A stretch of 47,427 nucleotides of DNA, taken from assembly GCA_937923345.1 (NCBI GenBank), contig CAKZVJ010000242.1:1-47427 (forward strand), written 5' to 3'. Source of the stretch: an uncultured Saprospiraceae bacterium. GTDB taxonomy: Bacteria > Bacteroidota > Bacteroidia > Chitinophagales > Saprospiraceae. The notes under the pieces were generated by a model. The model saw only the letters and a program-made list of their open reading frames with translations. It was not told where the DNA came from and made no database searches. Every line of letters begins with the position of its first letter. The stretch's first letter is position 1. This document shows, piece by piece, positions 7,682 through 15,456 of this stretch. The position numbers and the translations under genes were made by a program.

Positions 7682-9636
7682 AGAACCTAATATTTATCCT
7701 ACTTACACTTGTTACCAACCAGGTATACACCCAACAAGTAACGAAAACCTTTGGCAATTTTTCTGAAGAAGAAATCAATATGACCGCTTATGAGGAAGAC
7801 GAAGACGCTAAAGCAGTAGTACTTTATGATAAAGGCATTTCAGAGTTTCACTACTTTAATTCCGAATATGACATTCGTTTCACAAGGCATAAAAGAGTAA
7901 AGATTTTTGACAAAAGTATCGAAGGGCAAGCTGAAGTAAGCATTCCATACTACAAAGACGGACTAGGCAAAACAGAAGTGATAGAAGATATCGTAGCTAT
8001 TACCTATAATCATGAAAACGGTATGCCGATCATGAAAAAAGTTGATCCTAAAACAATTTATGATGAGCAACTAAGTGAAAAATGGCATGTAAAAAAATTT
8101 GTCTTTCCTGACATTCAAGATGGGTCAATTCTTGAATATAAATATGTACATATTACGCCCTTTCTAACTAAACTTCCAGATTGGATTTTTCAAGACGACA
8201 TCCCAACTTTATACAGTGAGTATGAAGTAGGTATGATACCCTTTTATGAGTATGTATTTTTAGCGCAAGGCATTACGGAATTTGACTATGAAAAGACTCA
8301 AAAGTCTACCAAAAGAAGAAAATGGCAAAGCACTGAGTATCAAACACTAGATTACGCCATGGCCCTGAAGAATGTACCTGCTTTTAAGAGCCAGGACTAT
8401 ATATCATCAAAAGACGATTACTTAATTAAAATTGATTTTCAACTTTCTAAAGTTATCACACCAGATGGTAGGACAAGAGAAATACTTTCTAGTTGGAATA
8501 AGTTAAATGAAAACTTACTAAAAAGAGATAAGGAATTTGGACTCTATATTAAAGGAGCTAAAAAGTATGCTAATTATATAAGTCAAGAATTGAAGCTAGG
8601 TCAGCTTTCTAAACAAGAAAAAGCGGAAAAAATAATAAACTATGTAAAAAGTAGTTTTGAGTGGAACGGCATTTATGGAAAGTATGCTACTCAAACACCA
8701 AAGGAATTTTATACAAAAAAAACAGGTAGTGTTGCAGACATTAATCTATTCACCATAGCATTGCTTAATGAAGCAGGAGTTGAAGCTGAACCACTTTTGT
8801 TAAGTACTAGAAATCATGGAAAATTAAGAACAGATTACGCATTCATTCACATGATGAACTACGTGATTATAATTGGACAAGCAGACCATACGTTTCTTGC
8901 GGACGCCACAGAAGATTTGTTGCCTTACAACAGAATCCCTACTAGATGTGTCAATGACAAAGGACTTATTGTAAATGAGAAAGAAGAAGTAGAGTGGATT
9001 AGCTTGGAAAGTAATATCAATTCATTAGAAAAAAAGTCCATCAATATGGTGCTCAATCCAGAATCTATGGATATCGATACCAAAATTTCAATACAAAGTA
9101 CGGGCTATGAATCTTATTACAATAGGACTTATTTCAAAAATGATACGACAAAAATAAAAGATTATTATGAAGAAAAAGTTGGAGACATAAATAGAATGAA
9201 ATCCATCAACTACAATAAAAATTTTGCTACACCATATAGTATATTCTTGGTGGGCAATTGTGAAACAGAGAAACTCGGAGATAAGATAATTGTCAAGCCC
9301 TTTCTAAAATTACCTATGGCTGAGAATGTACTTGAGGAAGAAGAACGCAACTATCCTGTGGATTTTATTTACGCAAACAATGATGAGTATGTTACTAACC
9401 TACAAATTCCTAATACACATACCATCAACTCACTGCCTGATGACTATTCAATCAGCGATGATTTAGTGGATCTAAGTGTGTCTTATTCTTTTGAAAACAA
9501 TTCGATGACCGCTAAAGGAAATGCAAACTTCAAAAAGGCAGTATATTCTGTAGAAGACTATCCAAAATTGAGAGAACATTTCGAAATGATGGTCAAATAC
9601 TTCAATCAGGCCGTTGTGGTAGAAAAAGCTAACTAG
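7678..9636 (+). CDS. Secreted DUF3857 protein with degenerate transglutaminase domain
   Basis: 652 residues with a signal peptide (MKNLIFILLTLVTNQVYTQ). It has the DUF3857 layout (about 50-250) and a transglutaminase fold region (about 310-420). The catalytic sites are replaced: TGSVADIN has Val (V352) where Cys is expected and HMMNYVII has Tyr (Y395) where His is expected, while the Asp of LADAT (D409) remains. This pattern occurs in one branch of the family and suggests a binding or scaffold role, not catalysis. It follows the active-type paralogue with a 4-base overlap. A possible partnership with that protein is inferred from the coupling only. Confidence 0.8.
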   Translation: MKNLIFILLTLVTNQVYTQQVTKTFGNFSEEEINMTAYEEDEDAKAVVLYDKGISEFHYFNSEYDIRFTRHKRVKIFDKSIEGQAEVSIPYYKDGLGKTEVIEDIVAITYNHENGMPIMKKVDPKTIYDEQLSEKWHVKKFVFPDIQDGSILEYKYVHITPFLTKLPDWIFQDDIPTLYSEYEVGMIPFYEYVFLAQGITEFDYEKTQKSTKRRKWQSTEYQTLDYAMALKNVPAFKSQDYISSKDDYLIKIDFQLSKVITPDGRTREILSSWNKLNENLLKRDKEFGLYIKGAKKYANYISQELKLGQLSKQEKAEKIINYVKSSFEWNGIYGKYATQTPKEFYTKKTGSVADINLFTIALLNEAGVEAEPLLLSTRNHGKLRTDYAFIHMMNYVIIIGQADHTFLADATEDLLPYNRIPTRCVNDKGLIVNEKEEVEWISLESNINSLEKKSINMVLNPESMDIDTKISIQSTGYESYYNRTYFKNDTTKIKDYYEEKVGDINRMKSINYNKNFATPYSIFLVGNCETEKLGDKIIVKPFLKLPMAENVLEEEERNYPVDFIYANNDEYVTNLQIPNTHTINSLPDDYSISDDLVDLSVSYSFENNSMTAKGNANFKKAVYSVEDYPKLREHFEMMVKYFNQAVVVEKAN

Positions 9637-9764
9637 GATTTAAGGTATATCAGTACTTTGACCTTGTTCGATTGTTCGAGCTTTATAAGTGTTAAAAAAT
9701 TGTGTAATAAAATAAACATTGTCATTGTACGTTATTTTGTTTACATTGCAGATAAATCCAGGGC

Positions 9765-10517
9765 ATGTTAAGATATACCTTTTCTTTTTTATTTTTTGTT
9801 GCTATCGTGTTGACGTTCAATATATTGAATAGCCAAACGGGAACAACTGAGTATGCTTTTGAATATGATGTGGTTCAGGTATATAAGCCTCTTTCGGTGC
9901 ATAAAACTACCTTATTGAAGGCTGCAAAAGTTGAAGATCTGCATAGGCAGTACAAAGAAAGCTGGGTCAAGGAGTATCTGCATGTAGACGTGAGTGCCAC
10001 AGTAGACGGGAAAAAAATTAAGCATAGGGCCCAAAATCAAATCCTTACAAGGGATCAAAAGCAACTCATGCAAGACGCAGATAGTGGTTCAGAAATAGAG
10101 ATCGTGGTTCACTATATGCCTGACAATACATTAAAGCATAATGAGCCTAAGAAATTCGATTTTTCTTTTATCGTAAATCCAGAAAAGGATGCTACGTATA
10201 AAGGAGGTCAAGAAGCTTTACTGCAAACCATAAAAAAAGACCTGATTGATGTGGCCTCCTGGGATAGTCTAAACCAGTACCAGCTGGCGGTAGTAAAATT
10301 CATAGTAGACAAAGATGGACGCATTATGGAGCCGAAAATTCTTTGGTCCTCCGATGATGAAGAAACGGATGCTAAGATGATAGATTTTGTATGTAACATG
10401 CCAGAATGGGAACCAGCAGAATATGCTACTGGTAATCGAGTAGCACAGGAGTATGCTTTGACTATCGGAGACAACAATAGCTGCGTAGTCCCGATGTTGA
10501 ATACTCGACAGAACTAA
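9765..10517 (+). CDS. Secreted TonB C-terminal-domain-like protein
   Basis: 250 residues with an N-terminal signal sequence (MLRYTFSFLFFVAIVLTFNILNSQ). Residues about 145-240 (TYKGGQEALLQTI, VVKFIVDKDGRIMEPKI, MPEWEPA) match the TonB C-terminal domain pattern seen in many Bacteroidota periplasmic proteins. There is no proline-rich linker and no retained membrane anchor, so it is not a classical TonB energiser; it may bind peptidoglycan or envelope proteins. The N-terminal 120 residues are unrecognised. No exact TAnnTTTG promoter is visible upstream. Confidence 0.65.
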   Translation: MLRYTFSFLFFVAIVLTFNILNSQTGTTEYAFEYDVVQVYKPLSVHKTTLLKAAKVEDLHRQYKESWVKEYLHVDVSATVDGKKIKHRAQNQILTRDQKQLMQDADSGSEIEIVVHYMPDNTLKHNEPKKFDFSFIVNPEKDATYKGGQEALLQTIKKDLIDVASWDSLNQYQLAVVKFIVDKDGRIMEPKILWSSDDEETDAKMIDFVCNMPEWEPAEYATGNRVAQEYALTIGDNNSCVVPMLNTRQN

Positions 10518-10814
10518 AAGCGCAACCCACAGATTGTCAAGCAGCCCTGCGCCTACTTGGCTAAGGATAATTTTCTCTCCAGCGAACTAAAGAGACCTGT
10601 CCAGTTAGAAGTTTTGCCCCATTTGCTACCAAGCCTTACGAATATCGTATTGCTGCTTATATAATCAACTGATTCAAAAATCTATTTCTTTGGGATCCAC
10701 AAGTTTTCAGCGGAGATTCCAGGATTGTATGCTAGCATGGACCATAGCTCTTTCACCCTAAATGTGTATGACACCCTACATCCATAGCATAGACCCGTGT
10801 GAATGATAGGAACC

Positions 10815-10920
10815 ACCACGCCTTTTTCTGGCGTGGGTCCAAAGGACCGAAACGAATGTGGAGTGGTGGATAGCATGACCCTGAGGAGAGCTTTTTCTGC
10901 GCTCCTCAGCGGGCACACCC
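10815..10920 (+). repeat. Diverged structured element, possible copy D
   Basis: GC-rich segment with stacked hairpins: CCACGCC/GGCGTGG around a T-rich loop, GTCC/GGAC, and TGAGGAG/CTCCTCA near 10879-10908. Between them CGAAACGAATGTGGAGTGG resembles the CGAAAGRACAAACGGTGG block of copies A-C in place and order (hairpin, block, CCCTG, hairpin). The similarity is weaker than among A-C, so membership in the same family is tentative. Confidence 0.4.
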
Positions 10921-11007
10921 TAAAACTTAGCCTCTTGATAATAATGGCCAATATCGGCAGTAGACTAGTCGGAAAATTGGCAACTATAAGTCCAATCGTT
11001 TGTTTCA

Positions 11008-11015
11008 TATCTTTG
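11008..11015 (+). promoter_or_regulatory. -7 promoter element before the PKS cluster
   Basis: TATCTTTG matches TAnnTTTG exactly and would place the transcript start about a dozen bases before the ATG at 11035. No TTG lies at the ideal -33 distance; the nearest is 28 bases upstream. Confidence 0.45.
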
Positions 11016-11034
11016 GCTAGTCAAATAGGAATGA

Positions 11035-12162
11035 ATGCCTCGAAAAGTGATCATAATAGGTGGTGGATTAGGTGGTTTGGTAAGTGCATTACACTTGTCA
11101 CAAGCGGGTCTAGAGGTACAGTTAATAGAAAAGTACGCCTTTCCTAGGCACAAAGTCTGTGGCGAATATATCTCGAAGGAGGTGCTACCGTATTTGCAAT
11201 CCTTAGGCTTTGATCCATTCGCATATGGCGCCAAGGATATCATGGACTTTACCTTGAGCACACCCGGTAGCCGCGCCATCCAGACCAAGCTGCCCTTGGG
11301 AGGTTTTGGAATCAGTCGATATTGTATCGATGAAAAGCTGGCGGATTTGTCGCGATCGCACGGCACAGAAATCATACAAGATACCGTGGAGGATATACTA
11401 TACGAGGCAGATGGCTTTGAGGTAAAGACTAAAAGTGGTGAAGTCTATCGCGCCGATCTGGTGATAGGATCTTTTGGCAAACGCTCTAATCTAGATGTGA
11501 AAATGGACCGAGCGTTTATCAAGAAGGATTCTCCCTTCTTGGCAGTAAAGGCGCACTACAAAGGTGATATGCCAGAGACTGCTGTGGGTCTTCATAATTT
11601 TAAAGGAGGCTACTGTGGCGTGTCGAAAGTAGAAAATGACCACATCAACGTATGCTATATCGCGGACTTTAAATCTTTTAAGCGATTTAAGAATATCAGC
11701 GACTTTCAGGAACAAGTGTTGAGCAAAAATACATATCTGGCAAAGGTGTTTGCAGAATCCGAAATGGCATTTGAGAAACCACTATCCATAAGTCAGATTT
11801 CTTTTGAGTCAAAAGCGCCCGTCGAAAATCACGTGCTCATGTGTGGAGATAGTGCAGGCATGATCCATCCCTTGGCGGGTAACGGTATGAGTATGGCGAT
11901 ACGGGCAGCGCAAATGTTATCGCAACTGATAGTGCAGTATGATCGAGGAGAAATAAAAAATCGGGGTGAATTGGAAAATGCGTACGCACAGCAATGGAAC
12001 GGAGAATTTGCCGGAAGGCTGCGTTCGGGGCATATCATATCACGCTTATTTAGGCTAGGGATATTTTCTGAAATGATCATGCTGTTTTTAAAAGCGGTGC
12101 CATCTGTCTTGCCAAGAATAATAGCCAAAACCCATGGTAAACCTATACTTGTCAATAACTAA
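11035..12162 (+). CDS. FAD-dependent oxidoreductase of the geranylgeranyl-reductase/hydroxylase type
   Basis: 375-residue flavoprotein. The N-terminal IIIGGGLGGL is the Rossmann FAD motif, followed by PRHKVCGEYIS, characteristic of the geranylgeranyl reductase-like branch. GDSAGMIHPLAGNGMSMAIR (about residues 278-297) is the second FAD (GD) motif. In type III PKS operons such as Streptomyces srs, a flavoprotein hydroxylase oxidises the alkylresorcinol product; the same role is inferred here. An ATG four bases earlier is out of frame, so the start at 11035 is clear. Its TAA overlaps the ATG of the methyltransferase by one base (TAATG), making it first in a tightly coupled set. Reduction of an isoprenoid or polyene chain is an alternative role. 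Confidence 0.85.
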   Translation: MPRKVIIIGGGLGGLVSALHLSQAGLEVQLIEKYAFPRHKVCGEYISKEVLPYLQSLGFDPFAYGAKDIMDFTLSTPGSRAIQTKLPLGGFGISRYCIDEKLADLSRSHGTEIIQDTVEDILYEADGFEVKTKSGEVYRADLVIGSFGKRSNLDVKMDRAFIKKDSPFLAVKAHYKGDMPETAVGLHNFKGGYCGVSKVENDHINVCYIADFKSFKRFKNISDFQEQVLSKNTYLAKVFAESEMAFEKPLSISQISFESKAPVENHVLMCGDSAGMIHPLAGNGMSMAIRAAQMLSQLIVQYDRGEIKNRGELENAYAQQWNGEFAGRLRSGHIISRLFRLGIFSEMIMLFLKAVPSVLPRIIAKTHGKPILVNN

Positions 12163-12866
12163 TGGTCAGCACAAAACATAGATCTAAGGAAATCGAAATC
12201 ATGGATGATCTCGATATGTCAGGAGCGCTACTGATAGATACCCTGGATAGGATAGCACAAATCAATCGTTGGTTGGGGGGTAATCGACTGACCCTATCTG
12301 GTCTAAGAAAAATGCTTAAAGGACGGTCTCAGAAAAAAGTATACACTATAGTGGACCTTGGCTGTGGAAATGGAGATATGCTGCGGGCGATTGCGGACTT
12401 TGGAAAACGAAAAGGCTGGCAATTTGAGCTCATCGGGGTGGATGCGAACCAGGCGACTATAGATCATGCACGGAAATTATCTCAGGACTATGCAGGGATT
12501 GCGTATCACCAAAAAGACGTGTTTACTGAATCGTTCAAGGCTCTACAATTTGATATTGCCTTGTCCACCTTATTTATGCATCACTTTGAGGATGAGGTGG
12601 CGGTAGTGCTGATAAAACAACTGATGGAGCGGGCTAGCATCGGTGTCTTGGTAAATGATTTGCAGCGAAATGCTATAGCCTACTATTTATTCACTATAAT
12701 TGCTACTATCATAGGAAATCCTATGGTAAAAACGGATGGTTTAATCTCTATACTGAGAGGATATAAACGATCTGATTTAGAAAAATACGCACAGCAAGTT
12801 GGATATACTAACAGCATCCAGTGGAAATGGGCTTTTCGATATCAGTGGACTATACAAAAAAAATGA
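12162..12866 (+). CDS. Class I SAM-dependent methyltransferase (cluster copy 1)
   Basis: 234 residues. Motif I is VDLGCGNGDML (about 64-74) and the acidic end of beta-2 is GVDAN; FMHHFEDE is the motif IV region, typical of UbiE-like and other class I enzymes. It begins with the pattern DDLDMSGALLIDTLDRIAQINRWLG and ends in IQWKWAFRY, both shared with the methyltransferase at 18019, so the two are paralogues. The gene overlaps its neighbours by 1 and 4 bases. Likely role: O- or C-methylation of the type III PKS product, by analogy with SrsB. The exact target atom cannot be read from sequence. Confidence 0.88.
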   Translation: MVSTKHRSKEIEIMDDLDMSGALLIDTLDRIAQINRWLGGNRLTLSGLRKMLKGRSQKKVYTIVDLGCGNGDMLRAIADFGKRKGWQFELIGVDANQATIDHARKLSQDYAGIAYHQKDVFTESFKALQFDIALSTLFMHHFEDEVAVVLIKQLMERASIGVLVNDLQRNAIAYYLFTIIATIIGNPMVKTDGLISILRGYKRSDLEKYAQQVGYTNSIQWKWAFRYQWTIQKK

Positions 12867-13915
12867 GCGTAAAAATAACATCTATCGCGACGCAGTTACC
12901 ACCATACACACGGTCAACGGAGGAGATATTGCCCTACTTGAAGGTATGGATGACGGGCCAAGAGGAGCGCTTTCAACGTAAAGTGATCAAGCTATTTGAG
13001 AATGCAGCGGTGGATAGACGGTATTCGATAATGGATGCGGATGAGGTGTTTAATAATACTTCATTCGAGCAGAAAAATGCAGTTTATAAAAGAGAAACCA
13101 TTAAGCTGGCAGAAGGAGCTTTGCAAAAGGCTTTAGATAAAGCTGGACTGACAGGGAAAGATATTGACTACATCATCACTGTGAGTTGTACGGGCATCAT
13201 GATTCCCTCGGTAGATGCCTATCTTATCAACAGCATGAAAATGAAGCAAGACATCGTGCGATTGCCCATCACAGAGATGGGGTGTGTCGCGGGTGTGTCA
13301 GGTATGATCTACGCGAATAATTTTTTGAAGGCGAATCCAAATAAGCGTGCAGCTGTCATCGCAGTGGAATCTCCAACGTCTACTTTTCAGCTGAATGATT
13401 TCTCTATGACCAATATCGTAAGCGCTGCCATCTTCGGAGATGGATGTGCTGCTACTATATTGTCCTCTTATGAAGAGGAAAAAGGTCCAGAAATTATTGG
13501 TGAGGCTATGTATCATTTTTATGATGCGATACACATGATGGGATTTGAATTGAAGAATAGTGGTTTGCAAATGGTACTCGATAAGGAGGTACCACAAAAA
13601 ATCTCCGATCACTTTCCTGCTATTGTGCATCCCTTCTTGGAGCAGCACGGGTTGACTATAGATCAGGTAGATCACCTGATTTTTCATCCAGGTGGAAAGA
13701 AAATAGTACAAACTGTAGAGGCCTTGTTTGGTTCTCTTGGTAAGAACATAGACAATACAAAGGCGGTGCTCAAAGAGTTTGGAAACATGTCCAGCGCTAC
13801 GGTGTTGTATGTATTTGAAAAATTTATGCAGCAAAAGCCTGCAAAAGATGATATTGGACTTATGCTGAGTTTTGGGCCTGGGTTTACGGCGCAGAGATTA
13901 TTGATAAAATGGTAA
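12863..13915 (+). CDS. Type III polyketide synthase (chalcone/stilbene synthase family)
   Basis: 350 residues when started at the ATG (12863) that overlaps the methyltransferase stop as ATGA; a start 42 bases earlier would sit in the upstream gene and adds sequence atypical for the family. The catalytic triad is complete: C141 (MGCVAGVSGM), H275 (FHPGGKK) and N308 (GNMSSAT). The C-terminal GFGPG-type loop reads SFGPGFTAQ. The enzyme should condense an acyl starter with malonyl-CoA units and cyclise to an alkylresorcinol, alkylpyrone or similar ring. The dedicated ACP and fatty-acid enzymes nearby suggest an acyl-ACP starter, as in the Azotobacter ars system, where FAS delivers chains to type III PKSs. 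Starter and ring type are inferred, not readable. Confidence 0.95.
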   Translation: MSVKITSIATQLPPYTRSTEEILPYLKVWMTGQEERFQRKVIKLFENAAVDRRYSIMDADEVFNNTSFEQKNAVYKRETIKLAEGALQKALDKAGLTGKDIDYIITVSCTGIMIPSVDAYLINSMKMKQDIVRLPITEMGCVAGVSGMIYANNFLKANPNKRAAVIAVESPTSTFQLNDFSMTNIVSAAIFGDGCAATILSSYEEEKGPEIIGEAMYHFYDAIHMMGFELKNSGLQMVLDKEVPQKISDHFPAIVHPFLEQHGLTIDQVDHLIFHPGGKKIVQTVEALFGSLGKNIDNTKAVLKEFGNMSSATVLYVFEKFMQQKPAKDDIGLMLSFGPGFTAQRLLIKW

Positions 13916-14709
13916 AAGAATTTACAGGCAAAAAAGAATGGGCACTTATCTTGGGCGCTTCAAGTGGCTTAGGCTTAGCGACTGCGAAGAAGCTGGCAGC
14001 ACATGGCTTAAATCTTTGTTTGGTATATAGAGCACGTAGATTGGATCTGCCGCAGATAGAAGGTGAGTTTGAGGCCATTATACAATCCTCTAAAGTCGAG
14101 CTCTTGCATTACAATATGGATGCTATCAAACCAGAAAAGCGATTAGTAGTACTGCAGGGTCTTCAAGAAAAATTTACCGAACAGGACAAGGTAAAGGTCT
14201 TGGTGCATAGCATCGCCAAGGGCAATCTCAAACCAATGATTTCTGCACAAGGTACGGCGTTAAAAAACGATGACTTCCGTATCACTATAGAGACTATGGG
14301 CATCAGTTTGTACGATTGGGTAAAGGAAGTGTTCGGTCTTGGATTATTTGCGAAGGACGCAAGGGTACTCAGTTTTACCAGTGAAGGCAATAGTAAGGCT
14401 TGGCAAAACTATGCTGCCGTATCCGCAGCGAAAGCTGTTCTTGAAGCCATCACTAGAAACATGGCTCTCGAGTTTGCTCCGCATGGAATCCGCGCCAATT
14501 GCATACAAGCTGGGGTAACAGATACCTTCTCGATGAATCTCATTCCAGGGAGTGAGGTGCTCAAAGCTAAATCAAAGGAACGCAATCCAAATGGTCGATT
14601 AACACTACCTGAAGATGTAGCCAATGCCGTTTACTTACTTTGTAAAGAGGAAGCGGCCTGGATCAATGGTGCTGTTATCCCTGTAGATGGTGGAGAGCAT
14701 TTGCGATAA
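13909..14709 (+). CDS. SDR oxidoreductase, enoyl-ACP reductase-like (FabI/FabL type)
   Basis: 266-residue short-chain dehydrogenase. The nucleotide-binding motif is LGASSGLG (15-22). The catalytic pair is Y168 and K175, a Y-x6-K spacing that marks enoyl-ACP reductases of the FabI/FabL group rather than the Y-x3-K of ordinary ketoreductases. VHSIAKG (99-105) matches the HSIA segment of FabI proteins. The C-terminus INGAVIPVDGGEH is standard for SDRs. It overlaps the end of the PKS gene by 7 bases. Expected role: reduction of the double bond during chain building, giving a saturated or partly saturated acyl chain. Ketoreductase activity cannot be excluded. Confidence 0.82.
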   Translation: MVKEFTGKKEWALILGASSGLGLATAKKLAAHGLNLCLVYRARRLDLPQIEGEFEAIIQSSKVELLHYNMDAIKPEKRLVVLQGLQEKFTEQDKVKVLVHSIAKGNLKPMISAQGTALKNDDFRITIETMGISLYDWVKEVFGLGLFAKDARVLSFTSEGNSKAWQNYAAVSAAKAVLEAITRNMALEFAPHGIRANCIQAGVTDTFSMNLIPGSEVLKAKSKERNPNGRLTLPEDVANAVYLLCKEEAAWINGAVIPVDGGEHLR

Positions 14710-15017
14710 TTTTTTTAATTATAAATTATGAATTTAATTATAAATGGTGAATTATAAATTATAAACGCTGTGCTAGATGCGGGCTCTTAATAAATATGAA
14801 TTATGAGTTATAAATGCAGTGCTATTGTGTACTATTACGGCCAACAGCTAAATGCCAACAGCTAAATGCCAACAGCAAAATGCCAACAGCAAAATGCCAA
14901 CAGCTAAATGCGAATAGCTAAAAGCATTTTAACTCTGCACAAATACACAAATACACAAATTAACGAATCAACAAATTAACAAGTACACAAACACTCAAAT
15001 AAGTATACCTTAAAGCC
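14710..15017. repeat. Repeat-filled spacer between the two cluster blocks
   Basis: 308 bp without a gene. It starts with AT-rich, partly repeated text (variants of AATTATAAATTATAAA at about 14718-14820), followed by the 14-bp tandem array and then a run of ACACAAAT-like 8-bp units (about 14938-14998). No clear promoter of the TAnnTTTG type is seen before 15018. Confidence 0.75.
14840..14923 (+). repeat. Tandem array, six 14-bp units
   Basis: Unit GCCAACAGCTAAAT at 14840, 14854 and 14896; variant GCCAACAGCAAAAT at 14868 and 14882; a decayed sixth unit GCGAATAGCTAAAA at 14910-14923. The period of 14 is not a multiple of three and the array is outside any gene, so it is likely to vary in copy number between strains. 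Confidence 0.95.
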
Positions 15018-15455
15018 ATGACCAGCGCTGAAATCATATCCTACTTACCCTATAGCAAACCATTTTTGTTTGTAGATGAGATAGTCTCTGTTGATGAGCA
15101 TGAAATAGTAGGGAATTATACGTATGGACCGGACCTCCTATTCTATGCAGGTCACTTTAAGGGTAATCCGGTGACGCCGGGTGTAATCTTAACGGAAACG
15201 ATGTCGCAGATCGGGGTGGTATGTTTGGGAATCTATATCCTGAAGCAGAGTGGGTCAGCAATGACGAATATCAAAATTGCTTTGACCTCTAATGCGATAG
15301 ATTTCTTCAAGCCCGTGTTGCCAGGAGAGCAAGTCGTGGTGAAGAGTGTGAAAGAGTATTTTAGATTTAATAAATTGAAGTGCAAGGTAGAGATGTATAA
15401 TGAGGCGAATGAGCTAGTTTGCCGCGGGCAAATTTCGGGAATGATGAAAATATAA
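15018..15455 (+). CDS. 3-hydroxyacyl-ACP dehydratase (FabZ-like hotdog)
   Basis: 145 residues. The hotdog catalytic segment AGHFKGNPVTPGVILTETMSQ carries H46 and E60 at the 14-residue spacing of FabZ. The rest (FFKPVLPGEQVVV) matches the family. It probably dehydrates the 3-hydroxyacyl-ACP made on the dedicated carrier protein at 16732. It opens the second block of the cluster, one base before the ketosynthase start. A secondary-metabolism role is inferred from position; a housekeeping fabZ would more usually sit near lpxA/lpxD. Confidence 0.9.
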   Translation: MTSAEIISYLPYSKPFLFVDEIVSVDEHEIVGNYTYGPDLLFYAGHFKGNPVTPGVILTETMSQIGVVCLGIYILKQSGSAMTNIKIALTSNAIDFFKPVLPGEQVVVKSVKEYFRFNKLKCKVEMYNEANELVCRGQISGMMKI

Positions 15456-15456
15456 A

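Larger units (their letters stand above)
10518..11034. other. Gene-free spacer before the biosynthetic cluster
   Basis: 517 bp without a credible coding region on either strand. A minus-strand frame of 108 codons exists but reads through the GC-rich repeat-like segment at about 10815-10920 and has no recognisable domain. The right end carries the promoter of the flavoprotein gene. Confidence 0.5.

Noticed and set aside
9765..10517. Calling this protein TonB
   Set aside because: It has a cleavable signal sequence and lacks the proline-rich linker and the ExbB/ExbD neighbours; only the C-terminal domain resembles TonB.
10682..11008. 108-codon minus-strand open frame in the spacer before the cluster
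   Set aside because: It runs through the hairpin-rich repeat-like segment and shows no domain; open frames are expected in GC-rich repeats.
12821..12862. Longer N-terminus for the type III PKS starting at 12821
   Set aside because: It would overlap the methyltransferase by 46 bases, and the family N-terminus fits the ATG at 12863, which makes an ATGA overlap.
14840..14923. Could the 14-bp array be a CRISPR?
   Set aside because: The units are directly adjacent without spacers and there are no cas genes.
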